Shown here one piece after another: positions 30,786-42,182 of a DNA stretch of 64,000 bases. The notes beneath the pieces were generated by a model. The model was not told where the DNA came from, ran no database searches, and saw nothing but the letters and a program-made list of their open reading frames with translations. A program made the translations under genes and the position numbers. Each line of letters begins with the position of its first letter. Within the stretch, counting starts at the first letter, position 1. Origin of the DNA: Silvimonas amylolytica (GTDB lineage: Bacteria; Pseudomonadota; Gammaproteobacteria; Burkholderiales; Chitinibacteraceae); the NCBI RefSeq assembly GCF_014645555.1, contig NZ_BMLY01000002.1, positions 248,001-312,000 on the forward strand, given 5' to 3'.

Positions 30786-32207
30786 ATGTCTGCACTGGAA
30801 AACTGCTGGTCCCACTGTCTTACCGAACTGGAGTCCCGCCTTGGGGCAGACCAGTTCCGTATCTGGATCAAGCCGCTGGTGGCCGAGGTCGACGGCGACA
30901 GCATCAACCTGATTGTCCCCAACCAGATTTTCCTGCAGTTCATTCGTGACCGTTATCTGGGTGTGATTGAAGAATCCGCCAGTTCTTTCTTTGAGGGTGG
31001 CGTGCCCGCGATCTCGCTCAAGGTGGGTTCTGCCGCACGCAAGATACCTGCGCCTTCTGCGACACCACCGCGCCCGGCGGCCTCGCCTGTGGCAAGCAAC
31101 CAGCCCGCCAGTTTCGCGACGATTCCGGCTCCGGCGCCCAGCGTGCGGCCAGTACCGCCCATCCAGGGTGGGTCTACCCACCACGAAACCACACGCCTGA
31201 ACCCCGCATTTACCTTTGAAACACTGGTCACCGGTAAGGCCAACCAGCTGGCACGGGCCGCAGCCCAGCAGGTGGCAGAAAACCCGGGCGTGAGCTACAA
31301 CCCCTTGTTCGTGTATGGGGGCGTCGGCCTGGGTAAAACTCACTTGATCCAGGCCATTGGTAACGCCGTGCATCAGCGCAACCCGGCGGCCAAGATTCGT
31401 TATATCCACGCCGAGAAATATGTGGCGGACGTGGTGCGTGCGTACCAGCACAAGTCGTTTGATGAGTTCAAACGCTATTACCACTCGCTTGATCTCTTGC
31501 TGATCGACGACATCCAGTTTTTTGTCGGTAAAGACAAAACCCAGGAAGAGTTCTTCTACGCCTTCAATGCGCTGGTAGAAGGCCACAAGCAGATCATCAT
31601 CACCTCTGACCGCTATCCCAAAGAGATCGACGGCCTGCAAGACCGGCTGGTGTCGCGTTTCTCCTGGGGCCTGACGGTGGCCATCGAGCCACCTGAACTG
31701 GAAATGCGTGTGGCGATTCTGATGATGAAAGCCGAGCGGGAGAACTTCAAACTCGACTCGACTGTGGCGTTCTTCATTGCCAAGCACATTCGCTCCAACG
31801 TGCGTGAACTCGAAGGCGCCCTCAAGCGCGTACTGGCCTATGCGCGCTTTACCAATCAGGCGCTGACGCTAGAGGCTGCCAAAGAAGCGCTGCGCGACAT
31901 TCTGGCTTCCGGCAACCGCCAGATCACGGTTGAGAACATCCAGAAGACCGTGGCGGACTTCTACAAGATCAAAGTCGCGGACATGCACTCCAAAAAGCGC
32001 ACCCGCGACATCGCCCGTCCACGCCAGATTGCCATGTCGCTGACCAAGGAGCTGACGCCAATGTCCCTGCCAGCGATTGGTGATGCCTTCGGCGGGCGCG
32101 ATCACACCACCGTGCTGCACGCCTGCCGCACGATTGAGACCCAGCGCAGCAGCGATAACGAGCTCTCGCACCAGTACAACGTGCTGTTGCAAATGCTGCG
32201 TAGCTGA
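30786..32207 (+). CDS. dnaA: Chromosomal replication initiator DnaA
   Basis: ATP-dependent initiator that opens oriC. The 473-residue protein has the DnaB/HobA-binding domain I (about 1-80), a Pro/Ala-rich linker domain II (about 85-135), the AAA+ domain III with Walker A GGVGLGKT (178-185) and Walker B LLLIDDIQF, and the DNA-binding domain IV with GRDHTTVLHACRTI near the C-terminus. A terminator follows directly and the next gene is on the other strand, so dnaN is not in an operon with it, which is unusual. Confidence 0.98.
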   Translation: MSALENCWSHCLTELESRLGADQFRIWIKPLVAEVDGDSINLIVPNQIFLQFIRDRYLGVIEESASSFFEGGVPAISLKVGSAARKIPAPSATPPRPAASPVASNQPASFATIPAPAPSVRPVPPIQGGSTHHETTRLNPAFTFETLVTGKANQLARAAAQQVAENPGVSYNPLFVYGGVGLGKTHLIQAIGNAVHQRNPAAKIRYIHAEKYVADVVRAYQHKSFDEFKRYYHSLDLLLIDDIQFFVGKDKTQEEFFYAFNALVEGHKQIIITSDRYPKEIDGLQDRLVSRFSWGLTVAIEPPELEMRVAILMMKAERENFKLDSTVAFFIAKHIRSNVRELEGALKRVLAYARFTNQALTLEAAKEALRDILASGNRQITVENIQKTVADFYKIKVADMHSKKRTRDIARPRQIAMSLTKELTPMSLPAIGDAFGGRDHTTVLHACRTIETQRSSDNELSHQYNVLLQMLRS

Positions 32208-32227
32208 TTGTGCTTTAGCGCTGATGT

Positions 32228-32257
32228 AAAAAAGCCCGGGCGATGCCGGGCTTTTTT
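32228..32257 (+). terminator. Intrinsic terminator of dnaA
   Basis: AAAAAAGCCCGG, short loop, CCGGGCTTTTTTG. A strong stem 20 bases after the dnaA stop. Confidence 0.85.
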
Positions 32258-32342
32258 GTTGGGTTTGCCAGCTCGCCACGCGTTGCGCAGCAAGCAACGT
32301 GGCGATCGGCACAACATACCGACCCACCCCGCCGCCATCTGG

Positions 32343-33275
32343 TCACTTGGCAGTCAAACTTGCCAGCTTCTCCCGGCTGGGCGCAAAGAATGCCGCACCG
32401 GTCACCGCACGGGTGTAGTTCAGCATGTGGTCGACCCGACCATCAAATGTCGGGGCCACCATACGGGTCAGCATCTTCTCAAAGACATCTGGCGTGCGCG
32501 CATAAGAGGCAAAGTACAGGCCACGATCCCCCGCTGGCGAACCATACGGCAGCGAATGGCGCAGCATTTCCAGCTCTTCACCGTTTTCCTCAATCACCAC
32601 ACGGGCGATGTGGGATGTGCGCGGTTTATGCTCGTCGTCCATTTCCTCGTTGTGCGCTTTGGTGCGGCCCATGATGGCCTCTTGTTGCTTGACCGGTAGC
32701 TTGGTCCATTGCTCCAGCCGGTGCACATAACGCTGCACATGAAGATAGCTACCGCCCGCCCAATCAGCGTCTTCGTCTCCGACCACAGCGGCCTCGGTGC
32801 GCGCTTCATCGCCCTCGGGGTTTTCTGTGCCATCCACAAAACCGGTCAGATCGCGTTTGTCGCGGTACCGGAACCCGTTCACAGACTCGACCACCTCAAA
32901 CCAGTCCCCCAGTTGCACGGCCAGATGATCGGCAAATTCAAAAATCAGGTCGTAGCGCTCACCACGGATATGCAACAACAAATCGCCGTCGGTAGCCGGC
33001 GCCGGGTGAATGGCGCCCGCAATCCGCGGGAACGGCCGTAGCAAAGCAGGACGGCCAGTTTCAAAAATTTCAGTCCAGCAATCACTGCCAATGGCCAGCA
33101 CGGCGCTGATGGCGGCTTCTTTATGGCCTGCGGCCAGCGCCTCAGCCCGCTCCGGGATTTGCCCCAACAAGCTGCGCAAGGCTGGATCGCCCCGGCGCCC
33201 CAGACGACGCCGCAAGGTCAGGAAAATTGCGTGGGTAGACGCAACAGGCAAAATGCCGCGCTGTGGCGTAGGCAT
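32343..33275 (-). CDS. yfeX: Dyp-type haem peroxidase (YfeX-like)
   Basis: A dye-decolourising-type peroxidase; members use H2O2 to oxidise porphyrinogens or dyes. The 310-residue protein has the diagnostic GFVDGTENP (145-153, catalytic Asp148), the probable proximal haem ligand His222 in RTSHIARV, and LRHSLPYGSPAGDRGLYFASY. No signal peptide is seen, so it should be cytoplasmic, like E. coli YfeX. It starts 2 bases after the stop of the upstream esterase gene, so the two are cotranscribed. Confidence 0.92.
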   Translation of the reverse strand: MPTPQRGILPVASTHAIFLTLRRRLGRRGDPALRSLLGQIPERAEALAAGHKEAAISAVLAIGSDCWTEIFETGRPALLRPFPRIAGAIHPAPATDGDLLLHIRGERYDLIFEFADHLAVQLGDWFEVVESVNGFRYRDKRDLTGFVDGTENPEGDEARTEAAVVGDEDADWAGGSYLHVQRYVHRLEQWTKLPVKQQEAIMGRTKAHNEEMDDEHKPRTSHIARVVIEENGEELEMLRHSLPYGSPAGDRGLYFASYARTPDVFEKMLTRMVAPTFDGRVDHMLNYTRAVTGAAFFAPSREKLASLTAK

Positions 33276-33277
33276 GA

Positions 33278-33853
33278 CTAGCTTTCTCCTTGAGCGAAGT
33301 TCCAGATTTGCGGCAGGTAATCGCCATACCGCTGGAACGAATGATCACCGCCTTCAATGACGGTTTGCGCGCTGCCTGCGTATTTGGTGACGGCCTCACG
33401 GTAATCCAGCGTTTCATCGCCGGTTTGCACCATGAGCCAGTAGCGCGCAGGGTCGCTGATGTTACGCTCGAAGTGTTTCAGGTGCTCGCCGAACACTGCG
33501 TCAATTTGATGAATCTCACCGGTCTGGTAATTTCGTTGCGCACCCACGTACTGGTTGATCAGCACATAAGGGTGAACGGCCGGATTCACCAGCACCGCCT
33601 TGCCACCGGACTCCTCAACCGCCCAGGTGGCAAAGTAGCCACCCAGCGAGCTGCCAATGAAGCACACTGGCTCGCCGTGCAGTTTGTCGATCGCCAGGCG
33701 GATTTCCGTAGCCGCCTCATAAGGCTCCATCGGCAACTGTGGGCAGTGGAAAAAATCCGAATAACCGTGTTCAGCCATCCAGACCGCAGTCTCGTTGGCT
33801 TTATGTGAAAACGGACTCGATAAAAACCCGTGCAAATACATGAGATGGACCAT
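33278..33853 (-). CDS. yqiA: YqiA-family alpha/beta hydrolase (esterase)
   Basis: A 191-residue alpha/beta hydrolase of the YqiA/UPF0227 type. The oxyanion turn YLHGFLSSPFSHKA opens the protein, the nucleophile elbow is FIGSSLGGYFA, and the catalytic His is in EGGDHSFQRY near the end. Natural substrate unknown; short-chain esters fit the E. coli homologue. Forms a tight pair with the Dyp peroxidase gene. Confidence 0.88.
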   Translation of the reverse strand: MVHLMYLHGFLSSPFSHKANETAVWMAEHGYSDFFHCPQLPMEPYEAATEIRLAIDKLHGEPVCFIGSSLGGYFATWAVEESGGKAVLVNPAVHPYVLINQYVGAQRNYQTGEIHQIDAVFGEHLKHFERNISDPARYWLMVQTGDETLDYREAVTKYAGSAQTVIEGGDHSFQRYGDYLPQIWNFAQGES

Positions 33854-33883
33854 GGCGGCGCTCGCAGTACGGGTTATAGGGAT

Positions 33884-34861
33884 TTACGGCAGCAGTACAA
33901 TGGAGCCCGTCGTCTGACGGCCTTCCAGATCCCGGTGAGCCTTGGCTGCATCGGCCAGGGCGTAACGCTGGTGGACTTCCGCTTTCACCGTGCCATTGGC
34001 AACAACCGAGAAATAATCCGCTGCGGTTGCCAGTAATTCCTCACGCGTTGCGGTGTAATACCCCAACGTTGGGCGGGTGAGAAACAGCGAACCCTTTTGC
34101 GACAAAACGCCCGGAGAAAACGGAGGGACCGCGCCAGAGGCATTGCCAAAGCTGACCAGCATGCCACGCGGTGCAAGGCTATCGAGCGAGCCCTCAAACG
34201 TCGCCTTGCCGACGCCGTCATAGACCACCGGCACACCTTTACCGTCAGTCAGTGCCCGGACTTGTTCGGCAAAATTGCCTTGGGTGTAGTCGATGACATG
34301 ATCGCAGAACGGCGCCACCAGTCTGGCTTTGGCCGCCGAACCCACCGTGCCGATCACGGTTGCGCCCAGTGCGCGCGCCCACTGCGTGGCGATCTGGCCC
34401 ACGCCTCCAGCGGCCGCGTGGATCAGCACAGTCATGCCCTGCTCTACCTTGAAGGTTCGCTTGAGCAGGTATTGCGCCGTCATGCCACGCAATAACGTAC
34501 CGGCCGCAATTTCATCCGGGACCGCATCCGGCACCGGCACAAGGCGGGCAGCCGGGATATTGCGGTGAGACGAGTACGAGCCGATGGGGCCGCCGGCATA
34601 CGCCACGCGATCGCCCACTTTGAATTCGGTGACCCCCTCGCCCAGTGCTTCCACGACACCGGCGGCTTCCTGGCCAATACCAGAGGGCAAGGGCACCGCG
34701 TACAAGCCGCTGCGGTGATAGGTATCAATGAAATTGACACCCACTGCAACATGGCGCAAGCGCACTTCACCCGGGCCAGGTTGATCCGGAATCTGGGCTT
34801 CCACGTAACGCAACACCGACGCATCGCCGGTCTGATCAAAACGAATGGCTTGTACTTTCAT
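33884..34861 (-). CDS. qorA: NADPH:quinone oxidoreductase (zinc-free MDR family)
   Basis: Reduces quinones with NADPH. ATG 34861 with AGGAGAAG gives 325 residues starting MKVQAIRFDQTGDASVLRY. Conserved GVNFIDTYHRSGLY, the GIGQEAAGVVEALGEGV stretch and the NADPH loop AAAGGVGQIATQWA are present; the zinc-binding cysteines of alcohol dehydrogenases are absent, as in QOR. It sits 30 bases upstream of yqiA, so qorA-yqiA-dyp may form one operon. Confidence 0.92.
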   Translation of the reverse strand: MKVQAIRFDQTGDASVLRYVEAQIPDQPGPGEVRLRHVAVGVNFIDTYHRSGLYAVPLPSGIGQEAAGVVEALGEGVTEFKVGDRVAYAGGPIGSYSSHRNIPAARLVPVPDAVPDEIAAGTLLRGMTAQYLLKRTFKVEQGMTVLIHAAAGGVGQIATQWARALGATVIGTVGSAAKARLVAPFCDHVIDYTQGNFAEQVRALTDGKGVPVVYDGVGKATFEGSLDSLAPRGMLVSFGNASGAVPPFSPGVLSQKGSLFLTRPTLGYYTATREELLATAADYFSVVANGTVKAEVHQRYALADAAKAHRDLEGRQTTGSIVLLP

Positions 34862-35273
34862 GGTTCCGCTTCTCCTGTGCGATGTTTCGCATATTCTTTT
34901 TGTACGGCTACGCCCGGACAAGACGCCCGGGCTTCTGTGTGCAAGACCCCGTATCGGCTGATTATGTTCCAGCGGTGACACCCGTTCCCGATCAATGCAA
35001 GGCTGCTGTCAAAGTGGGTTTTTCATCCCTGTTTTACAAGCGCTGAACCCCGTGGCGCCCCAAATCTGGCAAACCCGGCAAACCACACCCCGCCAAACGA
35101 CAATTGCATGGGTAATTTTCTGTTATGCGCCGCGCTGGCGCTTGCCGCAAGCCAAAATCTTTTGCCGAAGCGATCCTCAAATGGAATGAGCGGCCACCAG
35201 GCTTTGGGTTTTCCCTGACGCCCTCATGTTAAAATTGCAGATTCGCCCTGCTAAATCCTTGAGAATCAAGCCA
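34862..35273. other. Intergenic region between divergent qorA and metH
   Basis: 412 bases with no gene that I can support. A TAAAAT at 35230-35235 could be the metH -10, with a poor -35. A small CCCGG/CCGGG hairpin occurs near 34911-34931. I looked for cobalamin, SAM and SAH riboswitch cores and saw none. Confidence 0.5.
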
Positions 35274-38990
<3,717 letters not shown>

Positions 38991-38997
38991 TCTATTG

Positions 38998-39037
38998 AAA
39001 TCGAACCAAGGTCGCGGTTGCGATCTTGGTTCGATTT
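38998..39037 (+). terminator. Hairpin terminator after metH
   Basis: A 13-bp perfect stem, AAATCGAACCAAG with its complement, around a 14-base loop. The following T run is only three bases, so efficiency is uncertain. It also marks the left edge of the AT-rich ATPase-PIN unit. Confidence 0.65.
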
Positions 39038-39045
39038 ATGCGTCA

Positions 39046-39492
39046 CTAGACGTTTCTAAGTAATCTACGATTCCGATTGCCTGTAAATATTTTGGGGGGT
39101 ACAACGTCTCCGTAATAGAGATCTCGACGCTTCAAAAATCTATGGCAACGGGGATCATTTACGCATACAACTTTGGCTCTAGAAATGGCAGCAATTGCCA
39201 CCAAATGGGCATCGTCAAAATCTGCGCAATTAGCATTTTGCTCCGCATATAATTGGGCGGCATCTACTTGATCATCGTTAAGTCTAGTTATTTTCCCGGC
39301 TCGCCCTAACTCTGCCAGATGTGGCAGCACGGACTTAACTGCCTGCAGTTGTTGCGCATAGAGCTTTCCACCAAAAACGATTTTTCCATTTTTTGATTTA
39401 AGCCATGAGAGTAAATCGGACAAATTTGCGTGCGCTTGGTCAGTAACCTTGAAAACAGGAACAAACAAGGGAGGATCTATTACGACGGACAT
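39046..39492 (-). CDS. PIN-like domain protein, probable nuclease partner of the adjacent ATPase
   Basis: A 148-residue protein with features of the PIN nuclease fold: an opening strand with Asp (SVVID, Asp6), then a central helical part, then ADFDDAHLVAIAAISRAKVVCVND with Asp91, Asp94 and Asp113 in the usual acidic positions. PIN proteins are metal-dependent RNases, many of them toxins. A second acidic residue normally near the middle is not obvious. It starts 7 bases after the ATPase stop, so the two form an operon. Base composition is clearly more AT-rich than the flanks. Assignment is by motif reading and tentative. Confidence 0.6.
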   Translation of the reverse strand: MSVVIDPPLFVPVFKVTDQAHANLSDLLSWLKSKNGKIVFGGKLYAQQLQAVKSVLPHLAELGRAGKITRLNDDQVDAAQLYAEQNANCADFDDAHLVAIAAISRAKVVCVNDPRCHRFLKRRDLYYGDVVPPKIFTGNRNRRLLRNV

Positions 39493-39499
39493 AGTAACC

Positions 39500-40798
39500 T
39501 CACGAAATCAACTCTAATTGTTCATTGAAAAAGAAATTTCTATAATTTTCTGGTTGCTCATCTGACATCTCTCCGTTCTCTGAGATGTTAATCTTGCTAA
39601 CCTTATTTATTCCGCCTTCCCGCTCAAAAAATAATATTTGACTAGAAAATTCCACCGGATTTCTCTTCAAATTTATTCTGAATCTATCAATGGTAAAGTC
39701 ACTATGAGTTTCTACTAAAAAACTCTTACTTTCGTTGCGCGCTTCTTCCGCAATAAAATCGCCCACAGCAGCCTGCGCTCTAGGGTGTAAATGCACTTCC
39801 GGCTGCTGAATAGAAAATACAGTTTCTCTATCTCTAACAAACATTTCCACTATTACTGGCAATGCCTGTGAAACTCCATACCCGACGTTTCCCGCACTCA
39901 ACGGCTTTTTATTTAAAATAAAGTCAAGTTCAAATGGTGCATTTATCGCCCGGCCGTATGACTTGATCTCAATTGTTTTAAACAACCCACTAGCTGCACC
40001 TAATTTTTCCAGAAAAGATTTGAATTTCTCTGCATTGGCTTTATTCCCAAGCGTCTTCCGAATCACATAAGGAGTGTGTGCTCCTTCTGGACTATACGCA
40101 GTGCTATGTTCGTCGTATGTACGTCTTGGAATCGCACGTATTGGTGCCAATTCAACGTAAGGCTTTGCAAAAAACGTTGGCACAACCGCATTAAAAGAAA
40201 TCCCATCTCCATCTTCCTTTTCTGCTGAATAAAGCAGCGATTGAAGCCGAAAAATTTTTGGAATGTTTCGTTGATCTTCATCAACAATAATTTTTTTATA
40301 GCCTATTGTTTCTTTATGTGATTCTACATAGCTCTTAGCTATATCCATGGGGTCAAATTCATCGGCGAAGGAAATTTTTTTGTTCTTAAAGTAGTCTGTG
40401 GAATTCCCCTTTTCCTTTATCAACCTCCTTTCTATGGATCGGAGATATTCTGAGTCACCCACAGAAACTTTCTTTACTACTGCTCCTCCCTCATTCTCCA
40501 CATATGTTGTTATTTTCGCGTTCCATGATTTTCCGCTTCGAAAAATCATACCTAAAGAAAAATTTTTCTTGTCTTTTGATTCAGCGCTTACTAAATCATA
40601 AAAGCTTCTTCTTTTATCAGATTTTCTACCAAAACCAAGATTATAGAACCACGTATTACTATCAAAAAAGTGATTAATTATTTCTAAAAAAGAACTTTTC
40701 CCAGTACTGTTTTCTCCAACAAGAAAATTAACATCAGAAAGGGGAATAAAGGCATTAGAAAACCCTCTGTAATTATCTAGATATATGATTAAATCCAT
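39500..40798 (-). CDS. AAA/OLD-like ATPase of an accessory two-gene unit
   Basis: A 432-residue SMC/ABC-type ATPase without a TOPRIM domain. Walker A is GENSTGKS (28-35), the ABC signature-like GNVGYGVSQ is at 303-311, the Walker B region is FSIQQPEVHLHP (328-339) and the H-switch is ETHSD (363-367). The first acidic residue of the usual IEQPE is Gln331, while Glu334 remains. Such ATPases sense invasion in several phage-defence systems and act with a nuclease. The gene is strongly AT-rich with codons such as AAA, TTT and ATA, unlike the neighbours, which points to horizontal transfer. No exact system is recognised. Confidence 0.75.
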   Translation of the reverse strand: MDLIIYLDNYRGFSNAFIPLSDVNFLVGENSTGKSSFLEIINHFFDSNTWFYNLGFGRKSDKRRSFYDLVSAESKDKKNFSLGMIFRSGKSWNAKITTYVENEGGAVVKKVSVGDSEYLRSIERRLIKEKGNSTDYFKNKKISFADEFDPMDIAKSYVESHKETIGYKKIIVDEDQRNIPKIFRLQSLLYSAEKEDGDGISFNAVVPTFFAKPYVELAPIRAIPRRTYDEHSTAYSPEGAHTPYVIRKTLGNKANAEKFKSFLEKLGAASGLFKTIEIKSYGRAINAPFELDFILNKKPLSAGNVGYGVSQALPVIVEMFVRDRETVFSIQQPEVHLHPRAQAAVGDFIAEEARNESKSFLVETHSDFTIDRFRINLKRNPVEFSSQILFFEREGGINKVSKINISENGEMSDEQPENYRNFFFNEQLELIS

Positions 40799-41069
40799 CT
40801 AACACTTATCCTCGTTTTCTTAATTGTTAATGAATAAGAGATGAACTTTCTTTCAGCTCTTATCTCCTCTACCCAAGCAAGCTCAAGACGGATTCGATAG
40901 AGCCAATCCAGCTTTCTGGGTCTGCTAATCCACACGTAAAGATGAAATATTGCTCCGCTTCGACGCCTCCTACGCAAGCCACATCAGCCCCCTATCTTCG
41001 CACCAAAACAAGGCACCAACTCTCCAAACATACTACGGTGCTTGCTTCTACGTAAGCAGACGCTAATCA

Positions 41070-41600
41070 ATGTCGCGCTATCGCCGCAGTTTCGTTGATG
41101 GAGGCAGTTATTTCTTCACGGTCGCTTTGACAAATCGCAAGGAAAACTTACTGATTTGGCATATTGACCAGCTGCGCTCAGCCATTCAAACCGTGAGGCG
41201 CACGCATCCATTCCTGATTGATGCATGGGTGGTTTTGCCTGAGCACATGCATTGCATCTGGACGTTGCCTGAAGGCAATGCGGATTACCCGTTCCGCTGG
41301 CGCTTGATCAAGCTGCTGTTTTCGCGCGCGTTGCCGTATACCGAGTTTGTCACCTCAACCGCACAGGCACGTGGGGAGCAGGGTATCTGGCAGCGTCGGT
41401 ATTGGGAACATACGATCAGGGATGAAGAAGACTTTGCCCGGCATGTGGCCTATATCCATTTCAACCCGGTCAAGCATGGGTATGTGCGGCGGGTGGTAAA
41501 TTGGCCGTATTCGACGTTTCACCGGTATGTGGCATCCGGGCTGTTGCCAGAGGATTGGGCAGGCGAAGGCGGGGAGATCGATGGTATGTTTGGTGAATAA
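41070..41600 (+). CDS. REP-associated tyrosine transposase (RAYT, Y1 HUH family)
   Basis: A single-strand DNA transposase-like protein that handles REP elements. The 176-residue protein has the HUH pair in EHMHCIW (His59, His61) and the catalytic Tyr128 in VAYIHFNPVKHG, plus the RAYT start MSRYRRSFVDGGSYFFTV. It is full length with all catalytic residues, so probably active. Two inverted REP copies lie directly after its stop (41603-41672). Confidence 0.93.
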   Translation: MSRYRRSFVDGGSYFFTVALTNRKENLLIWHIDQLRSAIQTVRRTHPFLIDAWVVLPEHMHCIWTLPEGNADYPFRWRLIKLLFSRALPYTEFVTSTAQARGEQGIWQRRYWEHTIRDEEDFARHVAYIHFNPVKHGYVRRVVNWPYSTFHRYVASGLLPEDWAGEGGEIDGMFGE

Positions 41601-41602
41601 CC

Positions 41603-41636
41603 GTAGAGTGGATTCGGAGCGCAGCGACAATCCACC
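41603..41636 (+). repeat. REP element, first copy
   Basis: Starts with GTAG and forms an imperfect stem-loop: GTGGATT, a variable middle, AATCCAC. The GTAG foot and the position next to a RAYT gene mark it as a REP. Confidence 0.8.
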
Positions 41637-41644
41637 TGTGCAAT

Positions 41645-41672
41645 GGTGGATTGCTTCGCGAATCCACCCTAC
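41645..41672 (-). repeat. REP element, second copy in inverse orientation
   Basis: On the minus strand GTAG is followed by GGTGGATTCGCGAAGCAATC and CACC. With the first copy it forms a head-on pair (BIME-like) eight bases apart. Confidence 0.8.
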
Positions 41673-41695
41673 ATCACTCTTCAGAGGCAAACCCC

Positions 41696-42088
41696 ATGCA
41701 CAAAACCAGCGGCGACCCGAACCGCCCGGCCCCCATCCTCATCGACGAACGCATTGCGGAACTGAATGACTGGCGCGGCGAAACTTTGGCCAGGCTGCGC
41801 GCGTTGATGCATGAAGCCATTCCAGATGTGGTGGAGACCTGGAAGTGGGGCGTGCCAGTGTGGGAGCACAACGGCATCATCTGCACGGGTGAGTCGTACA
41901 AGGCGGCGATAAAGCTGACTTTCCCCAAAGGCGCGACGGTGGATGACCCCAAGCAGTTGTTTAACTCCAGCCTGGAAGGCAACGCGCGGCGGGCGATTGA
42001 TTTCAAGAAAGATGCAGTGATGGATGAGGCGGGGTTGAAGGCCTTGTTTCAGGCCGCGGCCGCGTTGAACAAGCCCAAGGACAAGTAA
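41696..42088 (+). CDS. DUF1801 domain protein (YdhG-like)
   Basis: A 130-residue protein of the DUF1801 family, function unknown. The start ATG 41696 has AGAGG upstream. Typical features are LRALMHEAIPDVVETWKWGVPVW and a C-terminal part with YKAAIKLTFPKGA. It is directly downstream of the REP pair, and could be transcribed on its own. An in-frame start at 41651 lies inside the REP and is rejected. Confidence 0.82.
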   Translation: MHKTSGDPNRPAPILIDERIAELNDWRGETLARLRALMHEAIPDVVETWKWGVPVWEHNGIICTGESYKAAIKLTFPKGATVDDPKQLFNSSLEGNARRAIDFKKDAVMDEAGLKALFQAAAALNKPKDK

Positions 42089-42098
42089 TGATCGTGCG

Positions 42099-42119
42099 GG
42101 GTGGATTCTCTTTCCACCC
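42099..42119. repeat. Degenerate REP-like hairpin
   Basis: GGGTGGA, seven-base loop, TCCACCC. The arm matches the REP stem nearby but lacks GTAG. It lies just after the DUF1801 stop and may also act as an mRNA 3' hairpin. Confidence 0.45.
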
Positions 42120-42182
42120 GCATCGCCTTCTCAGCGCCCGTTGTATATTTCATGATCACCGCCCCACACATCCGGCCTGATC

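Noticed and set aside
34862-35273. Possible B12 or SAM-type riboswitch upstream of metH
   Set aside because: No conserved core of cobalamin, SAM or SAH riboswitches could be found by eye.
40789-40977. 62-codon minus-strand frame ahead of the ATPase gene
   Set aside because: Overlaps the ATPase start, opens with a run of Arg and shows no known feature; probably chance.
38998-41070. Transposon or integron ends around the ATPase-PIN unit
   Set aside because: No matching direct or inverted repeats were found at both borders, and no integrase is present.
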